The notes under the pieces are model-generated. The model saw only the letters and a program-made list of their open reading frames with translations. It made no database searches and was not told where the DNA came from. From positions 159,001 through 223,000 of the forward strand of contig JAJGOT010000198.1 of the NCBI GenBank assembly GCA_022457155.1: a stretch of DNA of 64,000 nt, in the 5' to 3' direction. Numbering within the stretch: the stretch's first letter is position 1; each line of letters starts with the position of its first letter. The translations under genes were made by a program, and so were the position numbers. The stretch comes from Cladopsammia gracilis (taxonomy: Eukaryota > Cnidaria > Anthozoa > Scleractinia > Dendrophylliidae). This document shows, one piece after another, positions 12,201 through 26,000 of this stretch.

Positions 12201-15200
12201 GTTCTTTCGTGAGTAGAAGTGAGACATGTTCCTGTAGCTGCAGTGAGCCATAACTTCTCGCAGGAAGCTGATGCATGGAGAACTCTGCTCGTTGACCGAG
12301 GCCTTGCTCACCTCCTGTTGAACGTCAATTTGGCACGGTCCTTCTGGCTTGCCAGTGTCGCAAGGAGACACTATCATGAGGAAACAATCACAAAAATACC
12401 ATCAACTTGAACTCCTAACCTCAATTCGCAAAACAAGAATTGCTTTATAATAGTAATTTTTTTCATTTGTCCCCCCCATGTAGGAGGGTGCAAACTGCGA
12501 CGTTTTAACTGCTTAATGGTAGTCTTTATCAGCTGATGAGGTCAACTGTTTAGAATTTGCTTTAGTTGCTTTCGAATTTTCAATTAAGCAACCACGATAG
12601 GTTTAATGAGCGAAAATGAGTTTTGTGGAAAACGTGATCACACGGCACTTAATTTCCCTTTCTCTGTTTGAACTTGAAAGCCTCAGTTCCCTACGAATTC
12701 AACTCCAGAATTTAGATTCTGGCTACTCGTGGTGATTAAGGCACCACAAGACAACACAACATATTTTTTTTATCCTCACCTATGTTACAGTAAGATCCTG
12801 AATAGCCGGCAGCACAAACACACTGGTTATTGAAGCATTTCCCGCCATTAAGGCAGTTTGGTTTGCAGGTGGCTAAAAAAATAAAAAAAAAATCAATTCA
12901 ATATGAGTATGAATATGAGTATAATATAACACTACACATTGGGAGATCCAGAATCGGGGGTAGAGGGGGGGGGTAGGGGAGTGAATAGGGGGGAATGCTG
13001 TATAATTTCAATGACAGTTACTTACTGCAGGTACATGTATTTTCGCACTTACAAATTTCACACCACTGTCCGGAGTATCCTGCTTGGCACTGACACTTGT
13101 TTGGAGCAATGCATTTCCCACCATTTTGACAGAATTTCTGGCAGACAGCTGGATTGTAAAACAGACAACGAACGATTGGACTAGGACAATACAAGCTATA
13201 AATCCTAAAGTGTGACCATTTAAATGAAAGCTACTGAGCAGTACTTTACTGTGGTGCTCTTTATTATGCTGTACAAGGTAGTTCTAACTTTTGAGCCTGT
13301 GTATGAAATTCTAGGTGTGATCAAAGAGCTGAAAGCTATTAAGCTGTAAAATGTACCCGCTCTTAGTACCAAAGGGTTAACCAGGGTAAAACCCACTTGA
13401 TGTAATAGTTTGTCCATTGTCAAGTCTGGGAAAATGCACCTCATTAAAAGGACACTGTCCCGCCGAAATAACTAAATTTCGCATAGATTATTCCCACGTT
13501 ATATCGCCAAATGCCACCAAATATACAAGTTAGTTTGATAAAAAGATTCTATAGAGCCAAACAAAAAAGCAGTAGTTTGGAGATAAAGTGCAGGATTGCA
13601 AGGACTGAAGTGCATTACAGTTCATCAAATTTGATTTTATTGAGAAGCGGTCAAGAAATCAAACTTGCCATTCTTGTGAAATTTTGACTGTGCTAGCCAT
13701 TATTAATTTTTGTCTCTCTGCTACCATCACTTTTGGCGATGGTTTCTTCCAATTTCAAGATAATAAAGTAAGTTAAAAACAAGCTCCTGGCCATAATCAT
13801 GAAAACACGATATTTCAACCGGAACAGCGGGACAGTGACCCTTTAACTACCATGGATGAATGCCGAAAATACACAGATATCTTTATACTCACGAAGGCCA
13901 CATGAGGTGGTTTTGTATCCAGCTGGGCATTTGCACACATTGGGTTTGAAGCACGTACCACCGTTTTGACAGGGAATCTTACAAATAGCTGTAGAAAATA
14001 AGGAAAAATTAAGATAACAATAAAGTTGCATACACGAACAGCACAAACTCCTGGAGTGACATCAGAACCGTGGATGTTTTTTAGAAGTTGCAAAAAGCAA
14101 CTGTTTCTTTCAGCCACATTTGCCCTCTGTGACCCTAGCAATGCAAAGGCTCCGTCATGTTTCTGTTTTCATGTTTTCCTTACAGTGTATATTTGACAAC
14201 ACTTCAAAATGTCTTAACTATATACTATATGGATTAAAGGATGTTGTCCATATTAAGTGGGTGTCTGTATTAAGGGCGGATGTCTGTACTAAGGAGAGGG
14301 TGTCTGTATTAAAGGCGGATGTATGTACTAAGGGGGGGGGGGTCTGTATTAAGGGCAGATGTCTGTACTAAGGGGTGATGACTGTATTAAGGGGAGTGTC
14401 TACATCAATAAGGGAAACGTAACAAAAAGTTAACTGTATTGCAGTCATAAAAAATGGCAATGAAAAGTTTGAGTTTGTCATTGAAATCAAATAGTAATAA
14501 CAGCTGTAACAGCTGAAATAAGCACTTACCTGTTTGGCAGGCGTTTCCTTCATAAAGGCCTTGACTGCACTGACACTTAGTGTTTACACATGTGCCCCCA
14601 TTCTGACAAGCTGGCACGCAAATACCTGGACCAAGAACAACAGCATAACATGAGCTATTATGGAAAATGAAACTGCAGCACTACCAAAATCAACATACAT
14701 GCTGTGTTATAATAATAAGCAATCTATCTGAAGGCACAAGTTAGTTTACTTATCTCTCAGAAAGCCACTGTGTCATATTGTTAGTGGTTTAAACTTCTTA
14801 CCAGACAGAATTTGTGTCAATGGGTATATTAGGGAACATAATGATCAGTTTAGCAAACAGGAAGCTTTTGTAAGAAGTCTGATAAGTAAAAGTTTTTTAC
14901 CAAGCCATCTTGCCTGGTGTAAACTGTATTAACTCATTCAGTTACTTCTTGTGATAGTCGTGTTCATGTTTCTGAAATCCACACAAAATCTCTAACATTG
15001 TCTGGCTTCCAAATGCTTGTTATAATAAGTCTTGAAAATATCCTTACTGAATCCATAAATCCAAGAAACTTACTTGGACAAGGTTGAACATTGCAATTTT
15101 GGGTTTGAATTTCTGGCCCAAGCCCCTGATCCAGACAAGACTTCCCTCCATTCTGAGGTGGAGGGTTGGTGCAGGAGCGCTTACGCGATTGGGTTCCTCC

Positions 15201-18200
15201 ACCACAAGTTGCTGTACACTCTGTCCATTGACTCCATTCAGTATATTTGCCATCAACTGTACAACAAAATGACATGAAGTTGTCTAGTAAGGGTAAACAG
15301 AGTCTGAAAGCTGAATTACAATCTGTACTGCGCAATCTCGGGGTTTGTTTTCATTTTTTGTTTTGAATTTGTTGATATGTTACACTTCGGTAATAGCATA
15401 CATGGAGTAAATGGGAGTAAGCCATCAGTCCGCCATTACAGCCGTTATGTTTACGAATGCTCGATAAGCTGAAACGTCAGTTTGGGAAAACTTTCGGGTT
15501 TCTTTTACTTGTTATTTTGTTTGGCAAGGACATCTCACGTTAATAATGAAGGAAAAGGTAAGTTTGTCCCGATTTTCATTTTCGCTAGTAAATGTTCTCT
15601 GTTTGTGAATCTCACAAACATTGCCGAGCTGAGATTGCACAGTACAGACTCTAATTCATCTTTAAAAGACTTCTTGAGGACTGACATTTTGACAATTCAG
15701 AAGAAATCAACTAATCTACTGTCAAGATAAAACCTGTTACACGATGCAAGTCTCTGGATATTAAGCTAATTGACCAGTAAAGGGTGCAAGTAGTTTCATT
15801 GGTTACAAAGTTTTTGGGCATGCATCATTTCAAGAAATGTCATCACTGATACACCAACTGCTGGCAATTAAAATTACCATGACATTTTTTTGGCCTAATT
15901 TGAACACTGCTCTATATTATGTTGCATTTAAAAGAATGCAACATGTATGTTACAATATGTATGTTTGGAACATCAGTGGAACAATGTCTGAAATTGAGCT
16001 CAATTAATGATTTCTTGTGCACTATACCTTTCACCCCTGGGCAAGCTTGTGGGTTGCAAATCTTTGTTTCCAAGTTCCCTCCAATTGCAGAGCAATCAGT
16101 ACCTCCATTGAGTGGTTCAGGGTTAGTGCACGTTCTCGTTCTCATTTGATTGCCGCCACCACAGGTGGCTGGGCAGGAAGACCACTCAGTCCATTCATTG
16201 TATCCTCCAGGAACTGCAAAATGCATTCATTACACTGTGTCAATCATGCACATCAATCAGCTACTCCAAAATACACTTGGGCATCAAGCAGGTTTAAGAG
16301 TCAAGAAAATAGGAGCCCCAGGGGCCTGTAGCTGAATTGGGGTCTGGTGGCATTCATCCACAGAAAAGTTCGAATTCTTAGACTTGCAGAGATGTCTTTC
16401 TGATTTTGAAGCCCAATTGGGCATCTGTCGGTCACCTGAAAACACTCTAGTTTTGGTTATTAAATGATGATTTTAAACACTCCATCAAAAAAAAAAAAGA
16501 AGAGAAAATAGGAAGACCTCAGAAATAAAGGGGAAAAAAGGGGGAAATAGGAACTTGATACCCTGTACACTTAAAGTGTTAAGTAAACTTGACATTTGGA
16601 AACCAAAAAACGGATTATTTACTGAAAACAGATAGACCAACAATTTTAGCTTTTATTGCATACCTGGAGATGGGCACATAAGGTCGGGTTTTCCACCTGC
16701 TGGGGCTGTACACAATAAAAATAAAAATACAAAAAGTAATAACAGAAAGAAACTACTGAATTGGACTAAAAAAGGATAATCACAGAGAATTTAATTCAGT
16801 TATTGACTTCTACTTGCTAATATTGTGCATCATTAAAATGAGAAGCAGCGATTTTAAAACTCATATTTCATTTAAATTTCAAAGTTAAAGGTTTTACCAG
16901 CATGATCTATTTCATTGCCTCGATGCCTGTTAAAGAGAATAAATCCATGTTTGAGAAATTGAAGAAGTTCGGGTATTGTTCTGTCATGTTCTTGTCTTAC
17001 TTGTAACCCAATCTTGTGATGCTCTGCCAATAATGTGTTTTCTAGTTAACGGAATGTATGGTGGTGTAAGCATAACATATACCTTGCAACATAGTGGAAG
17101 ACTCTTTAATCCAGTACCAAATAATTCCTGGGTTCTCCGCATCACCACTTATCCATTGAGCTGGGCGATATTCTGCAGATTTAGACACAACTGTCCCAAA
17201 TTTTGATGGGCTTTTACAGTCAGAGGTTGATAACAGAGACTTGTCATCGCCAGACAGGTATGGCATACGCTTACCAATACCTTTTTGGTCTTCAGACCAA
17301 GAACCAAACTTTTTCAGTAGCTTAACTCCATTTTGTGCACAATCTGAGGATGTGAAGCTAAATACAATTTAAAAAAATAACAATGTCAGTATAAGAATGG
17401 GCCACATGGTTAGCAGACACCCTTGGAAACAATGCCCACAAAAAAAAAATACATTTCATTATTTCATCTCAATTCATATGAGTGCTACATGTACATGGCC
17501 CACAGACTAACAAAACTGTGTTTACTTAATTTTCATGTTATCACCAAATGCCACCACTTATACAACTAAATTGAATAAAAAGTTTCTATAGAGCAAAACA
17601 GAAGCAGTAGTTTGGAGAAAAAAGGCAGGATTACAAGGATGAAAGTGGATAACAGTTCATCAGTTTTGATATTGTGACAGTCGTTCAGAAATAAAAGTTT
17701 CATTCTGGTGGAAATTGAGTTTTTAGTGATTATTTTGTCTTTTCCTATCATTCCCGTTATCCCAATTTCCTTTCTAGATCTTACAGACGAGAAGAATTTC
17801 AAGGGTTTCTCACTTCTCAGCACTCATTTAAAACTACATTTCATATTTTCATCTCACCCTTGGGAACATGCTTAATTGCCTACTTAGAAGAAATGTCGAC
17901 TAATCCAATGCAGTTAATATGGCTTTTGTACATATAAAACTGGGACAACTTATGATAAGTGACTGCCTATGGGTGGTGCCTGTTAGCAGCATTAATATGT
18001 TAACATACAAACACACACATAGAGTACGTACGTGTAACAACATCCTTGATGTTGGCAAAATGCATTTATCCTTAAAAGAAAAGTCAGGCACGCTCCAGCA
18101 TCAAGTGGACAATGCTAACCTGTAATTTTGTGGTGCCATAAATATGCCACCATTGCTGCCTCTCTCTCGTGCTTCTAGTCGATAACGAAAATATGGACTG

Positions 18201-20016
18201 ATAGCAATGGACTTGATTGTGTCACCCTCATCTAGCACTGAGTAATCCTTAGTGACAGATGGTTCTGCTGTGTTTCTAAAGCAGGGGAAAAAAAATATTA
18301 AAATATAAACAGAACAGTTTAATGGTGCAAACAAAGAGAAGAGGCACAGGGTTAAAAAAAGAACAACATCCATTTGGATGTAGATGTAAATGAAGAACAT
18401 ACATGTAGGTGTTAATTTAACTCTCTTTAAGACTGAAACCATCGGGACCAGACCAGCTGTCCATATTCGAACAGTGTCTGTCTTATAGACACACAGATCT
18501 ACTTTAGGAGTCCATCTTAGAGAAGTGCAAGACTTTGACTGGTGTCCATTTAGATTTAGTGTTCACTGTATTTATAAGCTGACAAGCCTGATTATATAAA
18601 AGAAGTAGTTAGGTGGGTAGGCAAGGGTTCACACACTTTTAAAGGTGTTAGAGCATTAAATGTAGGAGGCAACATGGCTTTCAAATAAATGTCAGAATCT
18701 GCAAGTTGCCAATCTCATTACCTGCTTTTGACATTGTCCTTTGTCCAGCCCTGGTTGCTTGCACTAGTCACCAAAAGAGTCCATCCACCATTATCATGTG
18801 TCATATCACAAAACACATTGACTGTTTCCGCTGAGTTTGGTTTCTGCAAGTAGATGGTGTACAAGCCATCTGTTTTGCTGTGGCAGCGTTCTACAAACTC
18901 ACGACATGAGCGAATTGGAACTGAAAGGAAATAGAGAAAATCAGTTATATTAACGAGTATCCACACTACTATTCTTGTAAAACAAGTATCCAAAGTCAAA
19001 GACTTTCTAGGCTAGGTATTCAGATACAGTTGTAGTCGAGAGCAACTGCGAGCACCCTCCAACAGCACTGATAATACTTTTTCTTTGTGTGTGGCCAAAT
19101 AAAAAAATTATTCACTTTCCACTATTTGAATTTCTGGAACAGGCTACACATTCCTCCGATATCAGTCAAAGTGTGGCCTTCCAGATAGTATTGAGTAAGG
19201 AATGTTTATTATACCAGGTTTGTGAAAGCTTGTGAAATCATCTACAATTTACAGGGCTCGAAAAAAAGTCCCACCCAGTCTTTGCGGACAAGTAGATTTC
19301 GCTGTTGGGCAAGTACGTTTTCCTGCTTACTTGCCCGATGGACAAGTACCAGGCAAGCCATCCACTGGCTAAACAACGATTTTGGCAAGCATGTGACTAC
19401 CTGGGGCAGTTGCTTGTCCAAAGGGCAAGCTGGAATCAAACTTTTTTTCAAGCCATGAGTTAGACAAGTATAACTTTCCCAATTTTCTACCTTTACTGTT
19501 AAATACCACTCAGAGTGCCATAACATAATCATCAAAACAACTATAAAAAACCATTGCAAAGCCAATGAGGATGTCAAAAGCCGACCGGTTAGCTCAGTTG
19601 GTAGAGCACCGGACTACAGTGCGGGAGGTCGCGGATTTGAACCTCGGCCGGACCAAAAACCAGGGTCTTAAAATAACTGGTAAGATCATGCTAGCTGTGT
19701 GCTCAACACCTGCCTCAGTTTAGATGATTGCATCATTGGGCGGTGACGTTAAGCCATTGGCCTTGTCTCCTGCATCTTATCACACTAACAGTAGGGGGCG
19801 TTAAAGAACCACTGAGGACGTAACAAAACCCTGGCTGTGACCACCCTCAGTGTCATATCTTCCTTCATGTGTGGGGTGGGGAGATGAGATCAATAATGGA
19901 CTGATAGCGGCTGCCTGATGAGGCGCCTTCATGAGCTGATGTCCGATCTCATTCTCATAAATGTAAAGCGCAACTGATTATATTCATATAGAAGTTTGCG
20001 CTAAATAAATGTAAAA

Positions 20017-20059
<43 letters not shown>

Positions 20060-23000
20060 TAGCTAACAGCTAAGAGTGCTCATCACTTACTCTTAGGTAG
20101 AGGACAAGGCTGTAAGTTACATTCCTTAGTTTCCACAGGTTTATCAGCGCATGGCCTCCCTCCAAACATTGCAATGGGGTTGGTACAAGTGCGTGACCTT
20201 GAAGTGATTCCCCCACCACAAGTTGATGTGCACTCAGTCCAATTGCTCCACAGTGTAAAACCACCATTTACTACAGAGGATGAGCAAGAAATGTCATTTA
20301 GAAAATATGTTTAGAACGAAAGATGAAACAAAAGTATGTTGAGTTGTATATGTTGTGGTGCAATTTTGTCAAATTTTATTTTCCTTTGTTTAAAACTCAT
20401 TATCATACATTATCATACATTTCCATACCAAAAAACAAAGGAAAATAAAATTTGCACCAAGGACAAAATTGCACCACAACATATACATGGAGTTTATGCA
20501 TTATTTAATAAGATAGTTTTCCGTATCCATTCATGATAAATAGGAGATGGGTGAAATTCTGTTCATAAACTCCACGCCATCCAGAATATAAGCTCTTACT
20601 AAGAACAACTTCACAAAAAAAGTACTTTGAATTTAGGCCAGGAGAGATGATAATGTAAATGACATGGTATACAGTAAAACACAACCAAACCTGGGCAAGG
20701 CAGTGTGTTACATGGCAACACTTGTTTAGCATTATTGACCATCTTGAATTTTTCTCCACCACCACAGGTCTTGGAACACTCAGACCAACCAGTATCATCC
20801 GCTGTAAAAAAAAGAAATGATATGAATTTTACTGATATTGTTTGCAGCTGTAAACTTACAGTGCATATAAATATGATTTAAACATGAATTATTTGTGCTG
20901 AAATTCGACTCAAAATGAAAAGAAAATTCATCAAGTAAACTTACGAACTTCAGGACAGACTGTCAGATAGCAAGCCTTGCTCTCAGTAGGCTCTCCTATG
21001 GCAGAACAGTCAGCTCCCCCATAGCTTGGCATGGGATTGGTGCAGCTTCTGATCCTGTTCAGTTGTCCATTGCCACAACTGACACTGCATGGAGACCAAT
21101 CTCCCCACAGAGAGTAGCCACCATTTACTGGGGGGGTAAAATAGCAATAATTTAGGTAAGTTATCATTAATAACAAAAAATAAATATGTATCCTGCGCAG
21201 CGTTAATTGTAGTTACGTGAAAAAGTGTTAAGTTTAACGCTGTAAAAAGTGTTAAAAATGAAACTAGACGTTTCGGCAATGCTGCCTTCATCAGTAGTAA
21301 AAATGTGTTCGTTGCTAGCGTGTGCGAAAATTCAAAAAATTCAAATTCATGCGTGCCGAAGAAAAGCGCGCGCAAGGCTAGCATACGAGTTAATTATGAA
21401 AAGCCAAAGTCTTGGTTCAAGCCATTGGGCGTCAAAGTCTTGTAATTGAAAATGAACCGCATTTCTTTGCGTCTTCTCCTGATCTGGTCACCTAGATTCG
21501 CTTTAATCACCGCTACCATCATGTCAGGTCGCTGAGGTTGTGGTTTGGTCTCGTAAAATGTTCAGGCACTGGCAGCGCAACTTTCTTTTTGATCACATCC
21601 AATCAGTGTTCACGGAAGCGGTCTTCAAGACGACGGCCCGTCTCTCCAATGTACAATGTAGGCATCTTTCCGACGCGAAAAGAATCTGAAAGATTTGCTA
21701 GTCCATAGCAGTTTGCCATCAGATCTCCAACGTCAGGCGGGTACGTTTCCATGCAACCAACGTGACTGCCGAACCTGTCCTTTCATCAATCCCAGTGACA
21801 GTATTAGAACTACAAATGGACACATCAAGATCTCGGGACATTATACGTGCATCACAAGCCAATTGGTCTACTGCATTTCATGCCGTAAATGCCCTGCAAT
21901 TGTCTACATTGGAGAGACGGGCCGTCGTCTTGGAGACCGCTTCCGTGAACACCGATTGGCTGTGATCAAAAAGAAAGTTGCGCTGCCAGTGCCTAAACAT
22001 TTTACGAGACCAAACCACAACCTCAGCGACATCATGGTAGTGGTGATTAGAGCGAATCTAGGTGACCAGATCAGGAGAAGACGCGAAGAAATGTGGTTCA
22101 TTTTCGATTACAAGACTTTGGCACCCAATGGCTTGAACCAAGACTTTGGCTTTTCACAATTAACTCGTATGCTAGCCTTGCGCGCGCTTTTTTTCGGCAC
22201 GCGTGAATTTGAATTTTTATGAATTTTCGCACACTCTAGCAACAAACACATTTTTACTACTGATGAAGGCAGCATTGCCGAAACGTCTAGTTTCATTTTT
22301 AACACTTTTTACAGTTTTTAAATGAAAGGACCACTCGACAAATTGGAAGTACCGGATCCTTGTGAAGGATCTGATCAGCAGAAATAATTATAAACAAATA
22401 AAATGAAAGGCTGATTGTACAGAAAGGAATATATTTTTAACCGATTAATTTCGAACGGCACGGCCGTTCTTCTTCAGGGTATAACCGTACTAAAAGAAAA
22501 AACGTTTCAGATTTGAATATATATAAAAACAAGCGAAAGATATGAAATTACATACTTTGGATACAATCTATCTTTCCTCAACCGCGAATTTCAACGCGTT
22601 CGTACTATTACATGTGCAGAAGCATTCACACCCAAAGACATTTCTGCTAACCAACCTAGCCGTGTTCCCCTTGTAATCACTTACAACCCCGCATTACGCT
22701 CTCTGTCATCCATCATACACAAACACTTTCATATCCTGTCCTCCTCTAACCGTTGCGCCAATGTATTCAAGGCCACACCTCTCGTTGCATTCCGACGTAC
22801 TAAAAATCTTAACGACTTACTAGTCAGATCTAAACTACGCACCACTGCGCCCTCTAACCCACATCCTGGCTCCTTTCGTTGTGGCAACAACCGCTGCCGC
22901 ACATGCAAATACATCAATGACGGACAAACAGATTACACATTTCACTCTACAGGAAACACTAGGACCATTAACCACCACATTGACTGCAATTCTAGAAACG

Positions 23001-26000
23001 TTGTATACATGGTAGAATGCAGACGATGCAACAAACAGTACATTGGAGAGACTAAACGACAACTGAAAGAACGCTTCAACGAACACCGCAGACCAGTCGA
23101 CAAACAAGTACACCCCGACAACTCTAAACTTACGGCAGTATCAGAACATTTTCTTTCACCTAATCATTCTGCCTCCGACATGCAACTAATCCCGCTTGAG
23201 CTTATAAAATCTAACCGTGACGACGTGCGTAAGGCTCGAGAGGCTTATCTTATTGATAAAGGCCAAACGCTCGAACCCAAAGGGTTAAACAGACGCGATG
23301 AAACTTGATATATACTTTTTGTAAATTTTAGCGTCCTATTTTTATCCATTAAGCTCATACCATTAACAAAGTATGTATTTTCATATCTTTCGCTTGTTAT
23401 ATATTCAAATCTGTAACGTTTTTTTCAGCGTCATATTTTTATCCATTTAGCTTATACTATAAACAAAGTATGTAATTTCATATCTTTCGCTTGTTTTTAT
23501 ATATATTCAAATCTGAAACGTTTTTTCTTTTAGTACGGTTATACCCTGAAGAAGAACGGCCGTGCCGTTCGAAATTAATCGGTTAAAAATATATTCCTTT
23601 CTGTACGATCAGCCTTTCATTTTATTTGTTTACTTTTTACAGTGTTAAACTTAACACTTTTTCACGTATCATTAATAACAGTCAACTGCAGCATTGCAGA
23701 AACTTTGCTACTGCAGAAATGAAATAAAGTCCCAGTGGGTAAATAAAGCCATTAGGGATTTTCTCTATTAAACACCAAAACCAAACATGTCTGTCAGAGA
23801 TTAGTAACAGGATTACTATATGCATAGTTGACTTACCAGGGCATGGGTCATTCTTGCACTTCATTGTCTCAGTGGTTGCGCCAAGAGAGGAACAATCCTT
23901 GCCACCGAATTCTGGGCTGGGATCAGTACACTGACGTGTCCTCATTGACTCGCCTCCTCCACACGTCACTGTACACTGGGTCCAGTCACTCCATGGTGAG
24001 TAACCACCATTAACTACAACAACAAAAAGAATAGTGAATAAAGACATCATTTACCCTTTCACTCCCAACTAGTCAATTATGGTGTGACCCTGCAAATGAA
24101 ACCTCTTCAGCAGTACTTTTGCATGGTACCATTTGTTCTAACTTTTGAGTCTGTTGATGAAATCCTATGGTGTGACCATTCAAATGAAACCTCTTCTGCA
24201 GTACTTTTGCATGGTACCATTTGTTCTAACTTTTGAGTCTGTTGATGAAATCCTATGGTGTGACCATTCAAATGAAACCTCTTCAGCAGTACTTTTGCAT
24301 GGTACCATTTGTTCTAACTTTTGAGTCTGTTGATAAAATCCTATGGTGTGACCATTCAAATGAAACCTCTTCAGCAGTACTTTTGAATGGTACCATTCGT
24401 TCTAACTTTTGAGTCTGTTGATGAAATCCTATGGTGTGACCATTCAAATGAAACCTCTTCAGCAGTACTTTTGCGTGGTACCATTTGTTCTAACTTTTGA
24501 GTCTGTTGATGGAATCCTATGATGTGACCATTCAAATGAAACCTCTTCAGCAGTACTTTTGCATGGTACCATTTGTTCTAACTTTTGAGTCTGTTGATGA
24601 AATCCTATGGTGTGACCATTCAAATGAAACCTTTTCAGCAGTACTTTTGCATGGTACCATTCGTTCTAACTTTTGAGTCTGTTGATGAAATCCTATGGTG
24701 TGACCAATCAAATGAAACCTCTTCAGCAGTACTTTGGCATGGTACCATTTGTTTTTCAATATTAATTTTTACAAATCGATTTTTCTTTAATTTTGATGTT
24801 TGGCACTCTTGGGAATTAAAGGGTTAAGTAGCTACAGTTGAAGATCCTTTCTTGACCACCCTCATAAGTGACTAGAATGGTTAAATTCAAAACAGTTTTT
24901 ACTGCAGATCTCCCAGAATATGGAATACCCTACCACCAAGCTTTTAGACAGCAGGGTGTCCAGGTGTCCTGTGGATGCCCACTTTTTGAAGAAATTCATG
25001 AAAATTGCACCTACTCCTTTAAAAAAGTTATGATGGGAAATATCTTCAGGACGCCCACTATTCAATTTCGGGCTAAATGCCTGCCTACCACCATATCTTA
25101 GAGACACTTTATGTAGTGCTACACTAAACTACTTCAACAAGGAATTCTTCAAATACTACCCCTTATTCTTCATCTCACTAAGACTGTTTTTTTTTTATGT
25201 GTACTCATCCCAAACTTTTGAAACAATTTGTGTTAAATGTCATTTATGCCATCAAATTTTTAGTCTAGGTGTCAGTCAGGATGTGCCATGTCATTTAAAT
25301 TCTATGTACACTGTATGCATGCTTCTTTTTTCCACTATGTTTTAGCCTGATATTTTTAATGTTTTCATGTGCATGAACCAGTTTTTGTTTTTACTTTTTT
25401 TTGTTTTCGCATGCAGATTGGGTCCTTGTTATGGAGCATTAGCTCTGTGAGGAAGTTCCTCACCTTTTTTGCAAAGTTTGTAATGAATACTTTACACATA
25501 CAGTAGCTTACCTGGACAATTCTGTGGATTGCATGCCTGTGTGAGGAGTTCTGGTCCACTTCCAGAACAGTCTTTACCACCAAACTGGGGTGGAGGGTTG
25601 GTACAGTTTCTTGTCTTCTTTATTATTCCACCTCCACATGTTACACTGCATGACGACCACTGAGACCACTCCGTATATCCACCATTCGCTAGAACAATAG
25701 CAGCCAACAATTGATGATGACAATGTAAACTTGTGATTTATGAATGGAAATTACAGTTAACCCCTTCACTCCCAGAGTCAGTTATGGAGACATGAAGCGT
25801 GGTTCTAACTTTTGAGTCTGAGGACAAAATCCTATGGTGTGACCATTCAAATGAAACCTCTTTAGCAGTACTTTTGCATGGTACCATTTGTTTTTCAATA
25901 TTTTACAAATTGAATTTTGGGATTTTTCTTGAATTTTGATGTTTGGCACCGATGGGAGTGAAAGGGTTAATAAAGCCAGTTCAACTTCTTGGTCATACTT

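Larger units (their letters stand above)
21162..23680 (+). mobile_element. Nested pair of Penelope-like retroelements with 14-bp target duplication
   Basis: The direct repeat TATCATTAATAACA at 21162-21175 and 23667-23680 brackets the whole insertion. The outer element has an inverted copy of its 3' coding end on the left (about 21250-21655 versus 21905-22305) and inverted ACGTGAAAAAGTGTTAAG termini. The inner element is inserted near its right end. Both carry GIY-YIG endonuclease sequence, which marks Penelope-like elements. Confidence 0.8.

Noticed and set aside
15482..15730. 82-codon plus-strand frame with a signal-like start
   Set aside because: It lies in a gene B intron with no recognisable domain or partner exons.
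19580..19655. Apparent functional tRNA gene
   Set aside because: The tRNA-like head is followed directly by a SINE body and an (ATT)n tail, and its stems are imperfect.
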